A DNA stretch of 8,452 nucleotides from JBDKGV01 sp039798005 (GCA_039798005.1 JBDKGV010000153.1:1-8452); one strand, 5' to 3'. Shown: positions 1-6,475, numbered from the stretch's first letter. A program made the numbers and translations. Notes: generated by a model not told the origin, from the sequence alone.

Positions 1-680
1 CGCCAGAAATGGATGAGACGCGGCCGGTGGCCTTGTTGGAAATGCCACCGGAAATGGCGGAATAGTATCCGATCGCGTTGTTGTTGTAGCCGCCGGAGAC
101 GGAGGCCGAGTCACCGGTGGCGGTGTTTAGCGTTCCTCCGGAAACCACCGCGAAATTGCCGATGGCTTTGTTCTTGACTCCTCCGGAAACGACCGATATC
201 ATGCCGCTTGCGAGGTTGTTGGATCCGCCTGCGATGCTTGACCATTTTCCGTCGGCGGTATTCCCTTGTCCCCCGATGATTGCTGAAGAATAACCACTGG
301 CCGAGCCGCCGTCTCCACCAGAAACCGAGGAATATGCGCCGCTCGCAGTGCCGCTCAATCCGCCTGTGACAGAGGACGCTTCGCCGCTGGCTGTGTCGCC
401 CCGTCCACCCGTGACAGAGGAGTACAATCCGCTTGCGGTGTTCAATACGCCGCCAGATATGGACGAGACGCGACCGCTTGCTTTGTTGGAAATGCCTCCG
501 GAAATCGCGGAATAGTATCCGATCGCATCGTTGTCGTAGCCGCCGGAGACGGATGCCGAATCGCCGGTGGCGGTGTTCAATGTTCCGCCGGAAACCACCG
601 AGAATTTGCCGATGGCCTTGTTCTTGACTCCTCCGGAAACGACCGATATCATGCCGCTTGCGGAATTGCGAGATCCACCC
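1..680 (-). repeat. 450-bp higher-order duplication inside the repeat array
   Basis: Positions 1 to about 230 and 451 to about 680 are near-identical, offset by exactly 450 bp, which is ten 45-bp units. At protein level residues 418-483 and 568-633 match almost word for word (for example ISVVSGGVKNKAIG in both). The intervening units (about 231-450 versus 681-900) share only the general consensus. A recent block duplication of ten or more units is the simplest reading; the left edge of the duplication lies outside the window. Confidence 0.8.
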
Positions 681-1048
681 GCGATGAAGGATCGGTCACC
701 GGATGCGGTGTCGAATTGTCCACCGGCAACGGATGCGAGTTCTCCCGATGCGATATTCCCTTCACCGCCGCCGACCGAGGACGATGCTCCGGAGGCGATG
801 TTCGCGTTGCCGCCAGCCACAGTGGACCCGGCGCCCGTGGTGCGGTTGCCCGCGCCACCGGCAATGCTGGACCACGGTCCGTAGGTGGTGTCGTTCAATC
901 CACCCAAGATGGCTGAGTTGTCTCCCGCGGTGCTGTTCTGGTTTCCTGTCACGAAGGTGTTCTTCCCGAAAACGGAATTTCCATACCCGCCGATGAGGTT
1001 GCCGGAGGACGTCCAGCTTTGGTTGCTTCCGACCACGATGGAATGGGA
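1..1048 (-). repeat. Array of 45-bp (15-residue) coding repeats
   Basis: Within the surface-protein gene, residues about 285-633 are built of 15-residue units sharing an SGG (or AGG, TGG) turn, then N-T/K-A, then S/T/I-G. About twenty units are visible and the array continues past the window edge. The variable positions carry mostly polar or small residues, as expected for loops of a beta-roll. Confidence 0.85.
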
Positions 1049-1900
1049 GCCAGAGCGATGATCACTGGTGTCGCCGCGTTGCTCGTTGTAGCCGACCACG
1101 AGATTGCCGAGGGCATTGGTGGCGCCGGTCGAGCCGAGCCCATTGCGGACGTTCACGTTCACGCTGTCGAAGTAGACCTCGTTTCCGGTGCGGGAAACGC
1201 CCTTGAACAGATTCTGCAAGGCGGCGATCTGCTGGGCCAGGAGGTCGGTGCGCAGGGAGTCGCGCAGTCGTGCGGCTTCCAGTTGGGAGGTGCGCTGGCG
1301 CAGGGAATCGGCGGTGGCTTGGCTGGCCGCGAGCCTTGCCTGAAGGGAGTCGATGCGCAGCGAAGTCGAGCCCAAGGAGATCGCATCCGCTTTCGATCCC
1401 AGATTGACGAGGGTGGCGTAGTTCTGCAGCCTGGATGTCAGTGCGACGGTGTCCAGCTTGGCGCCCAACTGCAGTCGCAACTGCGTCGTGTCGACCTTTC
1501 CGTTCAAGCCCACGGTGGTGCGGGCGAAGGATGCCGTGTCAGCCCTGAAGGCGCGTACGGCCCAAGGCGTGAATCCCAAGCGTGCACGGGGTTCGAGTTC
1601 GGCTCCACCTTCGATGCTCAGGCCAAGGAACAGGCTGTCGCGGTTGAACAGGGAATCGGGGATGGCAACAGTGGTCCCCATGGCCAAGGAGAACAAGCCT
1701 TTCCGAGTGACTGCGGTCTGGGCCTCGGTCCAGAGGGCGGTGCCTCCGGTCGATTGGCTGTAGAGGGAAAGGCCCACGGCGTGGGACGCGTCCCGGACGG
1801 GATTTCCCTTGGCATCGGTCAGGATGCCTTGGTAGGGCAGGGTGGCTGCTTGGGCTGCAGCCAAAATGGCAAGCACGGGAAGCAGGAAACTGTGTCGCAT
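1..1900 (-). CDS. Large repetitive surface/fibre protein with YadA-head-like repeats (C-terminal part outside window)
   Basis: The frame is open from ATG at 1900-1898 to the left edge without a stop: 633 codons seen, C-terminus missing. A signal peptide covers residues 1-19 (MRHSFLLPVL start, AQA before the likely cut). Residues 20-120 form a domain beginning LPYQGILTDAKGNPV and ending with LGFTPWAVRA. This kind of N-terminal domain is common in secreted repeat proteins of Bacteroidetes- and Planctomycete-like bacteria. Residues about 165-233 are a heptad-rich coiled coil (LRIDSLQARL, LEAARLRDSLRTDLL). From about residue 285 to the edge runs an array of 15-residue units of the type SSVSGGxxNTASGxx, as in the heads of trimeric autotransporter adhesins, where they make beta-roll structures. 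Such proteins often end in a membrane anchor or an intramolecular chaperone domain, not visible here. The role is probably surface adhesin or fibre; the exact function is unknown. The ATG has GGAG 5 nt upstream. Confidence 0.85.
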   Translation of the reverse strand, partial: MRHSFLLPVLAILAAAQAATLPYQGILTDAKGNPVRDASHAVGLSLYSQSTGGTALWTEAQTAVTRKGLFSLAMGTTVAIPDSLFNRDSLFLGLSIEGGAELEPRARLGFTPWAVRAFRADTASFARTTVGLNGKVDTTQLRLQLGAKLDTVALTSRLQNYATLVNLGSKADAISLGSTSLRIDSLQARLAASQATADSLRQRTSQLEAARLRDSLRTDLLAQQIAALQNLFKGVSRTGNEVYFDSVNVNVRNGLGSTGATNALGNLVVGYNEQRGDTSDHRSGSHSIVVGSNQSWTSSGNLIGGYGNSVFGKNTFVTGNQNSTAGDNSAILGGLNDTTYGPWSSIAGGAGNRTTGAGSTVAGGNANIASGASSSVGGGEGNIASGELASVAGGQFDTASGDRSFIAGGSRNSASGMISVVSGGVKNKAIGKFSVVSGGTLNTATGDSASVSGGYDNDAIGYYSAISGGISNKASGRVSSISGGVLNTASGLYSSVTGGRGDTASGEASSVTGGLSGTASGAYSSVSGGDGGSASGYSSAIIGGQGNTADGKWSSIAGGSNNLASGMISVVSGGVKNKAIGNFAVVSGGTLNTATGDSASVSGGYNNNAIGYYSAISGGISNKATGRVSSISG

Positions 1901-1905
1901 TCGGG

Positions 1906-1909
1906 CTCC
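1906..1909 (-). promoter_or_regulatory. Ribosome binding site of surface-protein gene
   Basis: GGAG on the minus strand, 5 nt before the ATG at 1900. It supports this start, and the signal peptide follows directly. Confidence 0.6.
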
Positions 1910-1952
1910 GGATGGATGACGGGGATGGCTCTGGCTGGATCAGGAACCCATC

Positions 1953-1980
1953 AAATTAGCCATCAGGCGCATTGGTGCAA
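1953..1980 (-). promoter_or_regulatory. Possible sigma70-type promoter of surface-protein gene
   Basis: On the minus strand TTGCAC (1980-1975) and TAATTT (1958-1953) are separated by 16 nt. Both boxes are imperfect (4/6 and 3/6 to consensus), as expected for an activator-dependent promoter. The implied transcription start is near 1944-1947, which puts the CRP-type palindrome about 60 bp upstream. Confidence 0.35.
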
Positions 1981-1997
1981 GATCCGACACCTCGGGT

Positions 1998-2013
1998 TGT
2001 GATCATGCTCACA
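1998..2013. promoter_or_regulatory. CRP/FNR-family operator, perfect CRP consensus half-sites
   Basis: The sequence TGTGATCATGCTCACA matches the CRP consensus TGTGA-N6-TCACA at every fixed position. It lies about 98 bp upstream of the surface-protein start codon and about 60 bp upstream of the inferred transcription start, the classic class I activator position. The regulator itself is not in the window. The factor could be another CRP/FNR-superfamily protein with a related site. Confidence 0.55.
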
Positions 2014-2032
2014 CCCCGTTTCGGATTCCATC

Positions 2033-2126
2033 TACTTCTCCCCCAGCCAGATCGCATGGCGGCTGCCCTTGCCGCCGTGGGCACCCGTTTGGTGCTTGCT
2101 TGCCACAAAGCCGGACCGGCCCAACC
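2033..2126 (-). pseudogene. Displaced 3'-end fragment of the spermidine-synthase-like gene
   Basis: Positions 2035-2126 match 3259-3350 at 88 of 92 bases in the same orientation, 1224 bp apart. Read on the minus strand it keeps the frame of that protein's C-terminus (KRLGRSGFVASKHQTGAHG and on to IWLGEK), then a TAG at 2035-2033 where the intact gene continues KAA and stops. Going upstream, the homology fades after 2126-2130 and an in-frame TGA follows, so no complete gene is present. Differences from the intact copy are Glu to Lys (two bases in one codon), Val to Ala, and one silent change. It is either the displaced original end of the gene after an insertion or the relic of a lost paralogue. 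Confidence 0.8.
2035..2126 (-). repeat. 92-bp direct repeat, distal copy
   Basis: Partner of 3259-3350 (4 mismatches, at 2054, 2056, 2095 and 2097). The two copies bracket the two-gene unit 2168-3222. Confidence 0.85.
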
Positions 2127-2167
2127 GCTTGCCAGCCCCAAGTGAACGCAATAATCAGTGGGCACCG

Positions 2168-2737
2168 TCACAGGATGGGGAAGATGACCTGAATGGTCGA
2201 TCCGATGCTTTTGACGTTCTCGCCATAGGTGAAGCGCCAGCCCCAGTACACTGAGGAGAAGGTGAAGGTCAGGTCGCCGAAGAGGAACGGCTCGCTTTCT
2301 CGGCGGGTCTTGACCCAAAGCCAGTTGTACTTGACGGTGCCGGTGTCGTTCCTGTAGACCGTCCTTTCCTCACGCTGGGATGCATAGGAGTCCAATTTCA
2401 CCCAGTTCCAACCGGCTCCCAGGGATGCGCGGGGACTCCTGCTTTGCCACTCGTGCCCGATGGAGAGATTTATGAGGTAGCTCTCCGTTTTCGGTTCGGT
2501 CTGACCCGGAGCCATCTTGAAATCGGATTCTTCGAAGAGGAGGATGGGTGCTTGGCCCGAAAGTCGAGTGACGATCGGGCCGATGTCCAATTGGGCCATG
2601 AGATCCATGGACATCGCAGGGGCACCTATGGCCATGCCACCCATTCCCGGTCCACATCGGAAGGTCACAGGGATTGAGCGGGACGTGTCCGGTTGCGTCG
2701 CCCAAAGACTGTTGGCCACAAGCAATGCGGCGATCAC
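2168..2737 (-). CDS. Probable outer-membrane beta-barrel or exported protein, unknown function
   Basis: 189 codons from a GTG at 2737-2735 to TGA at 2170-2168. I do not recognise the family. The N-terminus MIAALLVANSLWA is a short hydrophobic stretch that could be a signal peptide, though it lacks the usual positive charges. From about residue 88 the sequence alternates polar and hydrophobic or aromatic residues in short strands (YLINLSIGHEW, LGAGWNWVKLDSY, VKYNWLWVK, FLFGDLTFTF, VYWGWRFTYG), and it ends in STIQVIFPIL, a pattern typical of outer-membrane barrels. Its GTG overlaps the stop codon of the upstream lipoprotein gene by 4 bases (GTGA), so the two are probably translationally coupled. 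A weak AGG lies 6 nt upstream of the start. GC content by eye is lower than in the flanking genes. The barrel assignment is inference from the pattern. Confidence 0.6.
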   Translation of the reverse strand: MIAALLVANSLWATQPDTSRSIPVTFRCGPGMGGMAIGAPAMSMDLMAQLDIGPIVTRLSGQAPILLFEESDFKMAPGQTEPKTESYLINLSIGHEWQSRSPRASLGAGWNWVKLDSYASQREERTVYRNDTGTVKYNWLWVKTRRESEPFLFGDLTFTFSSVYWGWRFTYGENVKSIGSTIQVIFPIL

Positions 2738-3222
2738 GGGTTGCCTGAGATGCTGGCAAGCAGCATCTTGTCCGAAGGACTCAATTGAGTGAACAGTTGG
2801 GCCTTGACATACGGGCGGTCCAAGTAGAATTCCCGACTTGTGATGGAATCGACGGAATCAACCAAGGAATCAATGCTGCGGCTGATGTTGTGATCGAACT
2901 TCTCGACGGATGAGTAGCCTCCTCGAGAGGGTGTCTTTCCGTCGCTGTATTTGGCGTTGCTGCGAGACTCCAAGATCAGAGTGTGCTTTCGCTGATCCAA
3001 GTCCTCCGAAGGGAATTTCCATGTCAATGAATAGCGGTGGCGAATCCATAAGACACCGTTTGTCGTGTCCAACGTGTCCGGTTTGGAAAAGCGCAGGGCA
3101 AGCGACGCTTCACCCGGAGGAGACCCTGCATAATACTCCGGCTCCTCGCACGCTGTGAGAAGGAGGCTCAAACCGACAGCAACGGCAAATTTGCGCAGGG
3201 AAATACCAAGTGGGGGAATCAC
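2734..3222 (-). CDS. Predicted lipoprotein, unknown function
   Basis: 162 codons from GTG at 3222-3220 to TGA at 2736-2734. The N-terminus has a charged stretch (SLRKFA), a hydrophobic core and the lipobox LLTAC at residues 21-25, so Cys25 is the likely lipidated residue. Glu26 at +2 is not the inner-membrane retention Asp of E. coli, consistent with the outer membrane. The rest (SLALRFSKPDTLDTT; WIRHRYSLTWKF) is not recognised. No good Shine-Dalgarno sits at the GTG and no alternative in-frame ATG precedes the signal sequence; an extended -10 box ends 7 nt upstream, so the mRNA may be leaderless. It is the first gene of a two-gene unit with the barrel-like protein, suggesting the two products cooperate at the outer membrane. 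Codon use and GC look less GC-rich than the neighbours. Confidence 0.7.
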   Translation of the reverse strand: MIPPLGISLRKFAVAVGLSLLLTACEEPEYYAGSPPGEASLALRFSKPDTLDTTNGVLWIRHRYSLTWKFPSEDLDQRKHTLILESRSNAKYSDGKTPSRGGYSSVEKFDHNISRSIDSLVDSVDSITSREFYLDRPYVKAQLFTQLSPSDKMLLASISGNP

Positions 3223-3229
3223 CTGCAGG

Positions 3230-3238
3230 AATATAGCA
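3230..3238 (-). promoter_or_regulatory. Extended -10 promoter element for the lipoprotein gene
   Basis: On the minus strand TGCTATATT forms TG-n-TATATT, one base off the extended -10 consensus. There is no convincing -35 box, which extended -10 promoters can do without. Seven nt separate it from the GTG at 3222, so transcription would start at or next to the start codon. Confidence 0.45.
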
Positions 3239-3246
3239 CTTCCGAT

Positions 3247-3924
3247 CTATGCCGCTTTCTTCTCCCCCAGCCAGATCACGTGGCGGCTGCCCTTGCCGCC
3301 GTGGGCACCCGTTTGGTGTTCGCTTGCCACAAAGCCGGACCGGCCCAACCTCTTCGTGAAGGCGGGGTCGGCATAGGCCGACCAGAAGGCCACCACGCCA
3401 CCGGGGCGCAGGGCCTTGCGGATCACCTCCAGGCCTTGAGGCTGGTAGAGCCAGACGTTGGCGTCCTGGGTCATGGCGCTGGGGCCGTTGTCCACGTCCA
3501 ACAGGATGGCGTCATAGGTGTTGGTGAACTGGCGCAGCACGTTGGCCACATCGCGCACATCGACGATGGTGCGAGGGTCGTCCAACGGGAATCCGGCGAA
3601 GGCTCCCAGATGTTCGCGGTTCCAAGCGACCACGGCCGGGACAAGCTCGGCGACGCGCACTTGGGCTTGCGGTCCAGAAAGGCGCAGGGCCGCCGAAAGC
3701 GTAAAGCCCATGCCCAATCCCCCGACCAGGACGTTTCCATCGGGTCGGCCGGCCAGCTTGCGGCATCCCAGTTCGGCCAAGGCCTCCTCGGATCCGGATT
3801 TGCTGGTGGTCATCAGCGGGTCGCCGTTCACCCAGATCGACCATTCCTGTCCTTGCTGGAACAATTCCATGCGGCTGGATGTTCCAGGGACGATTGTGGT
3901 GTCAATCCGGTCACGTTTGATCAT
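3247..3924 (-). CDS. Spermidine-synthase-like (PABS/methyltransferase-fold) protein
   Basis: 225 codons from ATG 3924-3922. The Rossmann glycine-rich motif VLVGGLGMGF is at residues 65-74, the acidic nucleotide-binding strand VAELVPAVVAW at about 91-101, and ILLDVDNGPSAM at about 140-151, followed by LYQPQGLEVIRKALRPGGVVAFWS. This is the order of the spermidine/spermine synthase superfamily. The canonical catalytic stretch (D-x-x-D-P-x-G-P) is altered to LDVDNGPSAM, so true polyamine synthase activity is doubtful. Start choice: ATG 3924 fits the family's usual N-terminus. A TTG at 3936 has GGTGGAG 5 nt upstream and is a good alternative, and the frame is open to a TTG at 3996. The last 31 codons are duplicated at 2033-2126. 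The lipoprotein gene begins 24 bp downstream, so read-through is possible. Confidence 0.75.
   Translation of the reverse strand: MIKRDRIDTTIVPGTSSRMELFQQGQEWSIWVNGDPLMTTSKSGSEEALAELGCRKLAGRPDGNVLVGGLGMGFTLSAALRLSGPQAQVRVAELVPAVVAWNREHLGAFAGFPLDDPRTIVDVRDVANVLRQFTNTYDAILLDVDNGPSAMTQDANVWLYQPQGLEVIRKALRPGGVVAFWSAYADPAFTKRLGRSGFVASEHQTGAHGGKGSRHVIWLGEKKAA
3259..3350 (-). repeat. 92-bp direct repeat, proximal copy within intact gene
   Basis: The 3'-terminal part of the spermidine-synthase-like gene, repeated at 2035-2126 with 88/92 identity. Homology stops within the last few codons. Confidence 0.85.
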
Positions 3925-4013
3925 TGGCCAATTCAAGGTAGCTCCACCCGATGAATGCAAAGAAGTGATGACAGGCTCAGCAACGCTTTCTGCCAAATCG
4001 ACAGGGCGAAGCT

Positions 4014-4023
4014 GAACCGGTTC
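4014..4023. promoter_or_regulatory. Palindrome GAACCGGTTC in divergent intergenic region
   Basis: A perfect 10-bp palindrome between the divergent spermidine-synthase-like and GH8 genes. It could be an operator half-pair or chance. I saw no clear -35/-10 pair for the GH8 gene in 3997-4080. Confidence 0.2.
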
Positions 4024-4079
4024 GATAGCTTTGGCTACACAAGGGCAAACCCACCACCGGGCGCATTGTTGCTGGAATG

Positions 4080-4087
4080 AGGAAAGG
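4080..4087 (+). promoter_or_regulatory. Ribosome binding site of GH8 gene
   Basis: AGGAAAGG ends 5 nt before ATG 4093 and fixes that start; a typical signal peptide follows. Confidence 0.65.
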
Positions 4088-4092
4088 CTGAT

Positions 4093-6411
4093 ATGAAATT
4101 CACTGCTGCTGTATTGACCGGATTGGCGCTGCTGGGAAGCACGATGACCCAGGCTGCGGCCAAGTATCCGTTCCCGCGCAACGCCAGCTACCCCAAAGGC
4201 ATCAAGGCCGCAAGCGACTACGCCAGTTCAAGCGATGTCCAGGCCGCGTACAACAGCTTCCTTTCCCGGTACGAGACGGGAACCTGCGGCGGGGAAACTT
4301 GTGCTCGCATCACCTTCGACGATCCCACCTACACGGTTTCGGAGGGCATCGGCTACGGCATGTTGATCATGGTGTACATGGACAACGCCACGAACAACAC
4401 CCAGACCAAGTTCGACAACCTCTGGAAGTACTTCAAGGCCAACCGCAACAAGAATGGCGTGATGAACTGGAAGATCCAGGGCTTCACCAACAGCTGCTCC
4501 GGCAACAATTGCAACGGCGCCTCGGACGCCGAGCTGGACGTGGCCTTGGCTTTGATGATGGCCTACAAGCAGTGGGGCACGGAAAGCTACCTGACCGATG
4601 CCAAGACCTTGATCGAGGCGATCTACACCCATGAGATCAGCAAGACCAACAAGGGGCTCATCAAGCCGGGTGACCAGTGGGAGCCGTTCTACAACTCCTC
4701 CTATGTCAGTACGGCGGCCTTGGAAGTGTTCAAGAATGCCAGCAGCAGCAACTGGGACGAGGCCATCACGGCCAACCTGAACATGGTGAAGGCCAACGCC
4801 AATGCCACCTCGGGCCTTGCTTCCGACTGGTGTGACGCTTCGGGAAATCCGGTGAACGGCAACAGCAGCATCAAGTTCGGCTACGACGCGGTGCGCACCC
4901 CGTACCGCATGGCCTTGAGCTACGCGTGGTTCGGGCACAGCCAAGCCAAGACCGTCAACGACATGGTCGCCAACTGGGCGACGACCAAGAATCCCATCAA
5001 AGGGAATCCGCTCCAGATCAAGGACGGGTACAACGTGGACGGTTCGGAGCTCGGCGCATGGAACGTGGCAACCTATGTCGGTGCCCTCGCCTCGGCTGGC
5101 ATGGCGGATGCAAAATACCAGACATGGGTGAATGAGGCCTCTGCCCAATTGATGGGTGCCGCCAACGGCAGCGGTTACTACCACTCCTCGCTGAAGGTCC
5201 TGTACGGGTTGCTGCTCACGGGCAACATGAACAACTTCTGGAGCGGAAGTGTCATCCCGACGCCGACGATCCCGACCTACGCCCTCACCACCTCGGCGAC
5301 CAACGGCACGATCGCCCTTTCGCCGACTGGCGGCAGCTACGACTCGAACTCGGTGGTCACGGCCACGGCCACCGCGAACAGCGGCTACAAGTTCACCGGT
5401 TGGTCGGGCGCCTGCACCGGCACGGGGGCGTGCAGCATCACCATGAATGCGGCCAAGTCCTTGACCGCCACCTTCGCGGTGATTCATGTGATTCCCAAGT
5501 ACACCCTGACGACCTCGGCAGGAAATGGCTCCATCGCGCTTTCGCCCTCCGGTGGCAACTATGACTCGAACACCGTCGTGATCGCTACCGCCACCCCGCC
5601 CACGGGCTATGTCCTGTCGGGTTGGACAGGCGCCTGCACCGGCACCGGCGCTTGCAGCATCACGATGAACAAGGACGCCACCCTTGGGGCGACTTGGGCG
5701 CTCATTCCTCCGGCAACCTATGCGTTGACCTTGACGGTCGGTGCGGGCGGCAAGGTGGTCCGTTCCCCCGACTCCGCGACCTATTCCGCGGGCAAGGTGG
5801 TGACCTTGACGGCGCGTCCTGACTCCGTCTCCAAGTTCTCGGGTTGGACGGGTGCTTGCTCCGGCAGCGACACCGTCTGTACGGTGACCATGAATGAGGC
5901 CAAGACCGTGGGCGCCAACTTCACGGCCATCCCGTTCCATACGCTGAGCTTGAATGCGACCAACGGCACCATCACGACCTCCCCGGCAGGACCCAAGTTC
6001 GCCGAAGGTTCGACGGTGACCTTGACCGCAGTGGCTGCAAACGGGTTCACCTTCGACAAGTGGTTCAGCAGCTGCGTGACCACCAAAGGCAACACTTGCA
6101 CGGTCGTGGTTCCAGGCTATGACGGCATGTGGGTCGGTGCGGGATTCGTCACGACCGTGGGCATTTCTCGTCGTCTGCCCAACGGCGAGCGTCTCCTGAT
6201 GAGCCAAGGCATCCTGAGCTTCGACCCCACCGGATTGGGTACGACACGCCTTGAGCTGACCGACATTCAAGGGCGCAGCCAGGTGCTCTGGCAGGGGCAG
6301 ATGGACGGAGCCCGCGACATCAAGCTTCAGGGTGTGAAGGCAGGCGTCTATTTCGTTCACCTCCAAGGCCAGTCGGGCAGCTTCCAGAAGCTGGTGCAGA
6401 TCCTGCGCTGA
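4093..6411 (+). CDS. Secreted glycoside hydrolase family 8 enzyme with InlB-B-like repeats and T9SS-like C-terminal domain
   Basis: 772 residues. The signal peptide is about residues 1-22 (MKFTAAVLTGLALLGSTMTQ, then AAAK). The GH8 catalytic domain (about 25-385) contains SEGIGYGM with the general acid Glu84, ASDAELDVALAL with Asp145, and FGYDAVRTPYR with Asp265 in the place of the GH8 base (Glu95, Asp152 and Asp278 in Clostridium thermocellum CelA). All key residues are present. GH8 members cleave beta-1,4 links in cellulose, mixed-linkage glucan, xylan or chitosan by inversion; the substrate is not decidable here, with endoglucanase most likely. A Pro/Thr linker (386-395) leads to four InlB-B-like repeats at about 396-462, 470-536, 543-611 and 617-685. 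Residues 690-772 (LELTDIQGRSQVLW, LQGVKAGVYFVHLQG, KLVQILR) resemble a type A T9SS sorting domain, implying export across the outer membrane. Probably monocistronic, with a strong terminator directly after it. Confidence 0.92.
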   Translation: MKFTAAVLTGLALLGSTMTQAAAKYPFPRNASYPKGIKAASDYASSSDVQAAYNSFLSRYETGTCGGETCARITFDDPTYTVSEGIGYGMLIMVYMDNATNNTQTKFDNLWKYFKANRNKNGVMNWKIQGFTNSCSGNNCNGASDAELDVALALMMAYKQWGTESYLTDAKTLIEAIYTHEISKTNKGLIKPGDQWEPFYNSSYVSTAALEVFKNASSSNWDEAITANLNMVKANANATSGLASDWCDASGNPVNGNSSIKFGYDAVRTPYRMALSYAWFGHSQAKTVNDMVANWATTKNPIKGNPLQIKDGYNVDGSELGAWNVATYVGALASAGMADAKYQTWVNEASAQLMGAANGSGYYHSSLKVLYGLLLTGNMNNFWSGSVIPTPTIPTYALTTSATNGTIALSPTGGSYDSNSVVTATATANSGYKFTGWSGACTGTGACSITMNAAKSLTATFAVIHVIPKYTLTTSAGNGSIALSPSGGNYDSNTVVIATATPPTGYVLSGWTGACTGTGACSITMNKDATLGATWALIPPATYALTLTVGAGGKVVRSPDSATYSAGKVVTLTARPDSVSKFSGWTGACSGSDTVCTVTMNEAKTVGANFTAIPFHTLSLNATNGTITTSPAGPKFAEGSTVTLTAVAANGFTFDKWFSSCVTTKGNTCTVVVPGYDGMWVGAGFVTTVGISRRLPNGERLLMSQGILSFDPTGLGTTRLELTDIQGRSQVLWQGQMDGARDIKLQGVKAGVYFVHLQGQSGSFQKLVQILR
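5278..6147 (+). repeat. Four coding InlB-B-like repeats, about 70 residues each
   Basis: Units start near YALTTSATNG, YTLTTSAGNG, YALTLTVGAG and HTLSLNATNG. The first two are 222 nt apart and the most similar, including a nearly identical stretch from 5407 and from 5629. Each unit has one G/K-W motif followed by two cysteines 7-9 residues apart (GWSGACTGTGAC type), suggesting one internal disulfide per repeat. Confidence 0.8.
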
Positions 6412-6423
6412 TTTCCGGAGGGG

Positions 6424-6440
6424 CGCTTGTGATTCAAGCG
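6424..6440 (+). other. Small hairpin before terminator
   Basis: CGCTTG / TGATT / CAAGCG forms a perfect 6-bp stem 12 nt after the GH8 stop, followed by GTTTG. It may be a secondary or stabilising hairpin ahead of the main terminator. Confidence 0.4.
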
Positions 6441-6445
6441 GTTTG

Positions 6446-6475
6446 CGGCTCGACTTCGGTCGGGCCGTTTCTGTT
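6446..6475 (+). terminator. Rho-independent terminator of GH8 gene
   Basis: A 9-bp stem (CGGCTCGAC / GTCGGGCCG, one G-U pair) closed by a TTCG tetraloop and followed by TTTCTGTT. It sits 35 nt after the GH8 stop and separates it from argB. Confidence 0.8.

Noticed and set aside
1..1048. CRISPR-like periodic repeats (45-bp period)
   Set aside because: The periodicity is entirely explained by 15-residue coding repeats in an open frame; there are no conserved repeats separated by unique spacers.
1019..2002. 327-codon plus-strand frame
   Set aside because: Antisense to the N-terminal part of the surface-protein gene, which has a signal peptide, coiled coil and repeats; the plus frame shows nothing recognisable.
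2035..3350. Insertion sequence or transposon bounded by the direct repeats
   Set aside because: No transposase, integrase or terminal inverted repeats were seen between the copies. The direct repeat is reported, but a standard IS call is not supported.
4228..6366. 712-codon open frame antisense to the GH8 gene
   Set aside because: It mirrors a high-GC coding strand, its composition is rich in H, R, G and V with no recognisable motif, and the plus strand encodes a clear enzyme.
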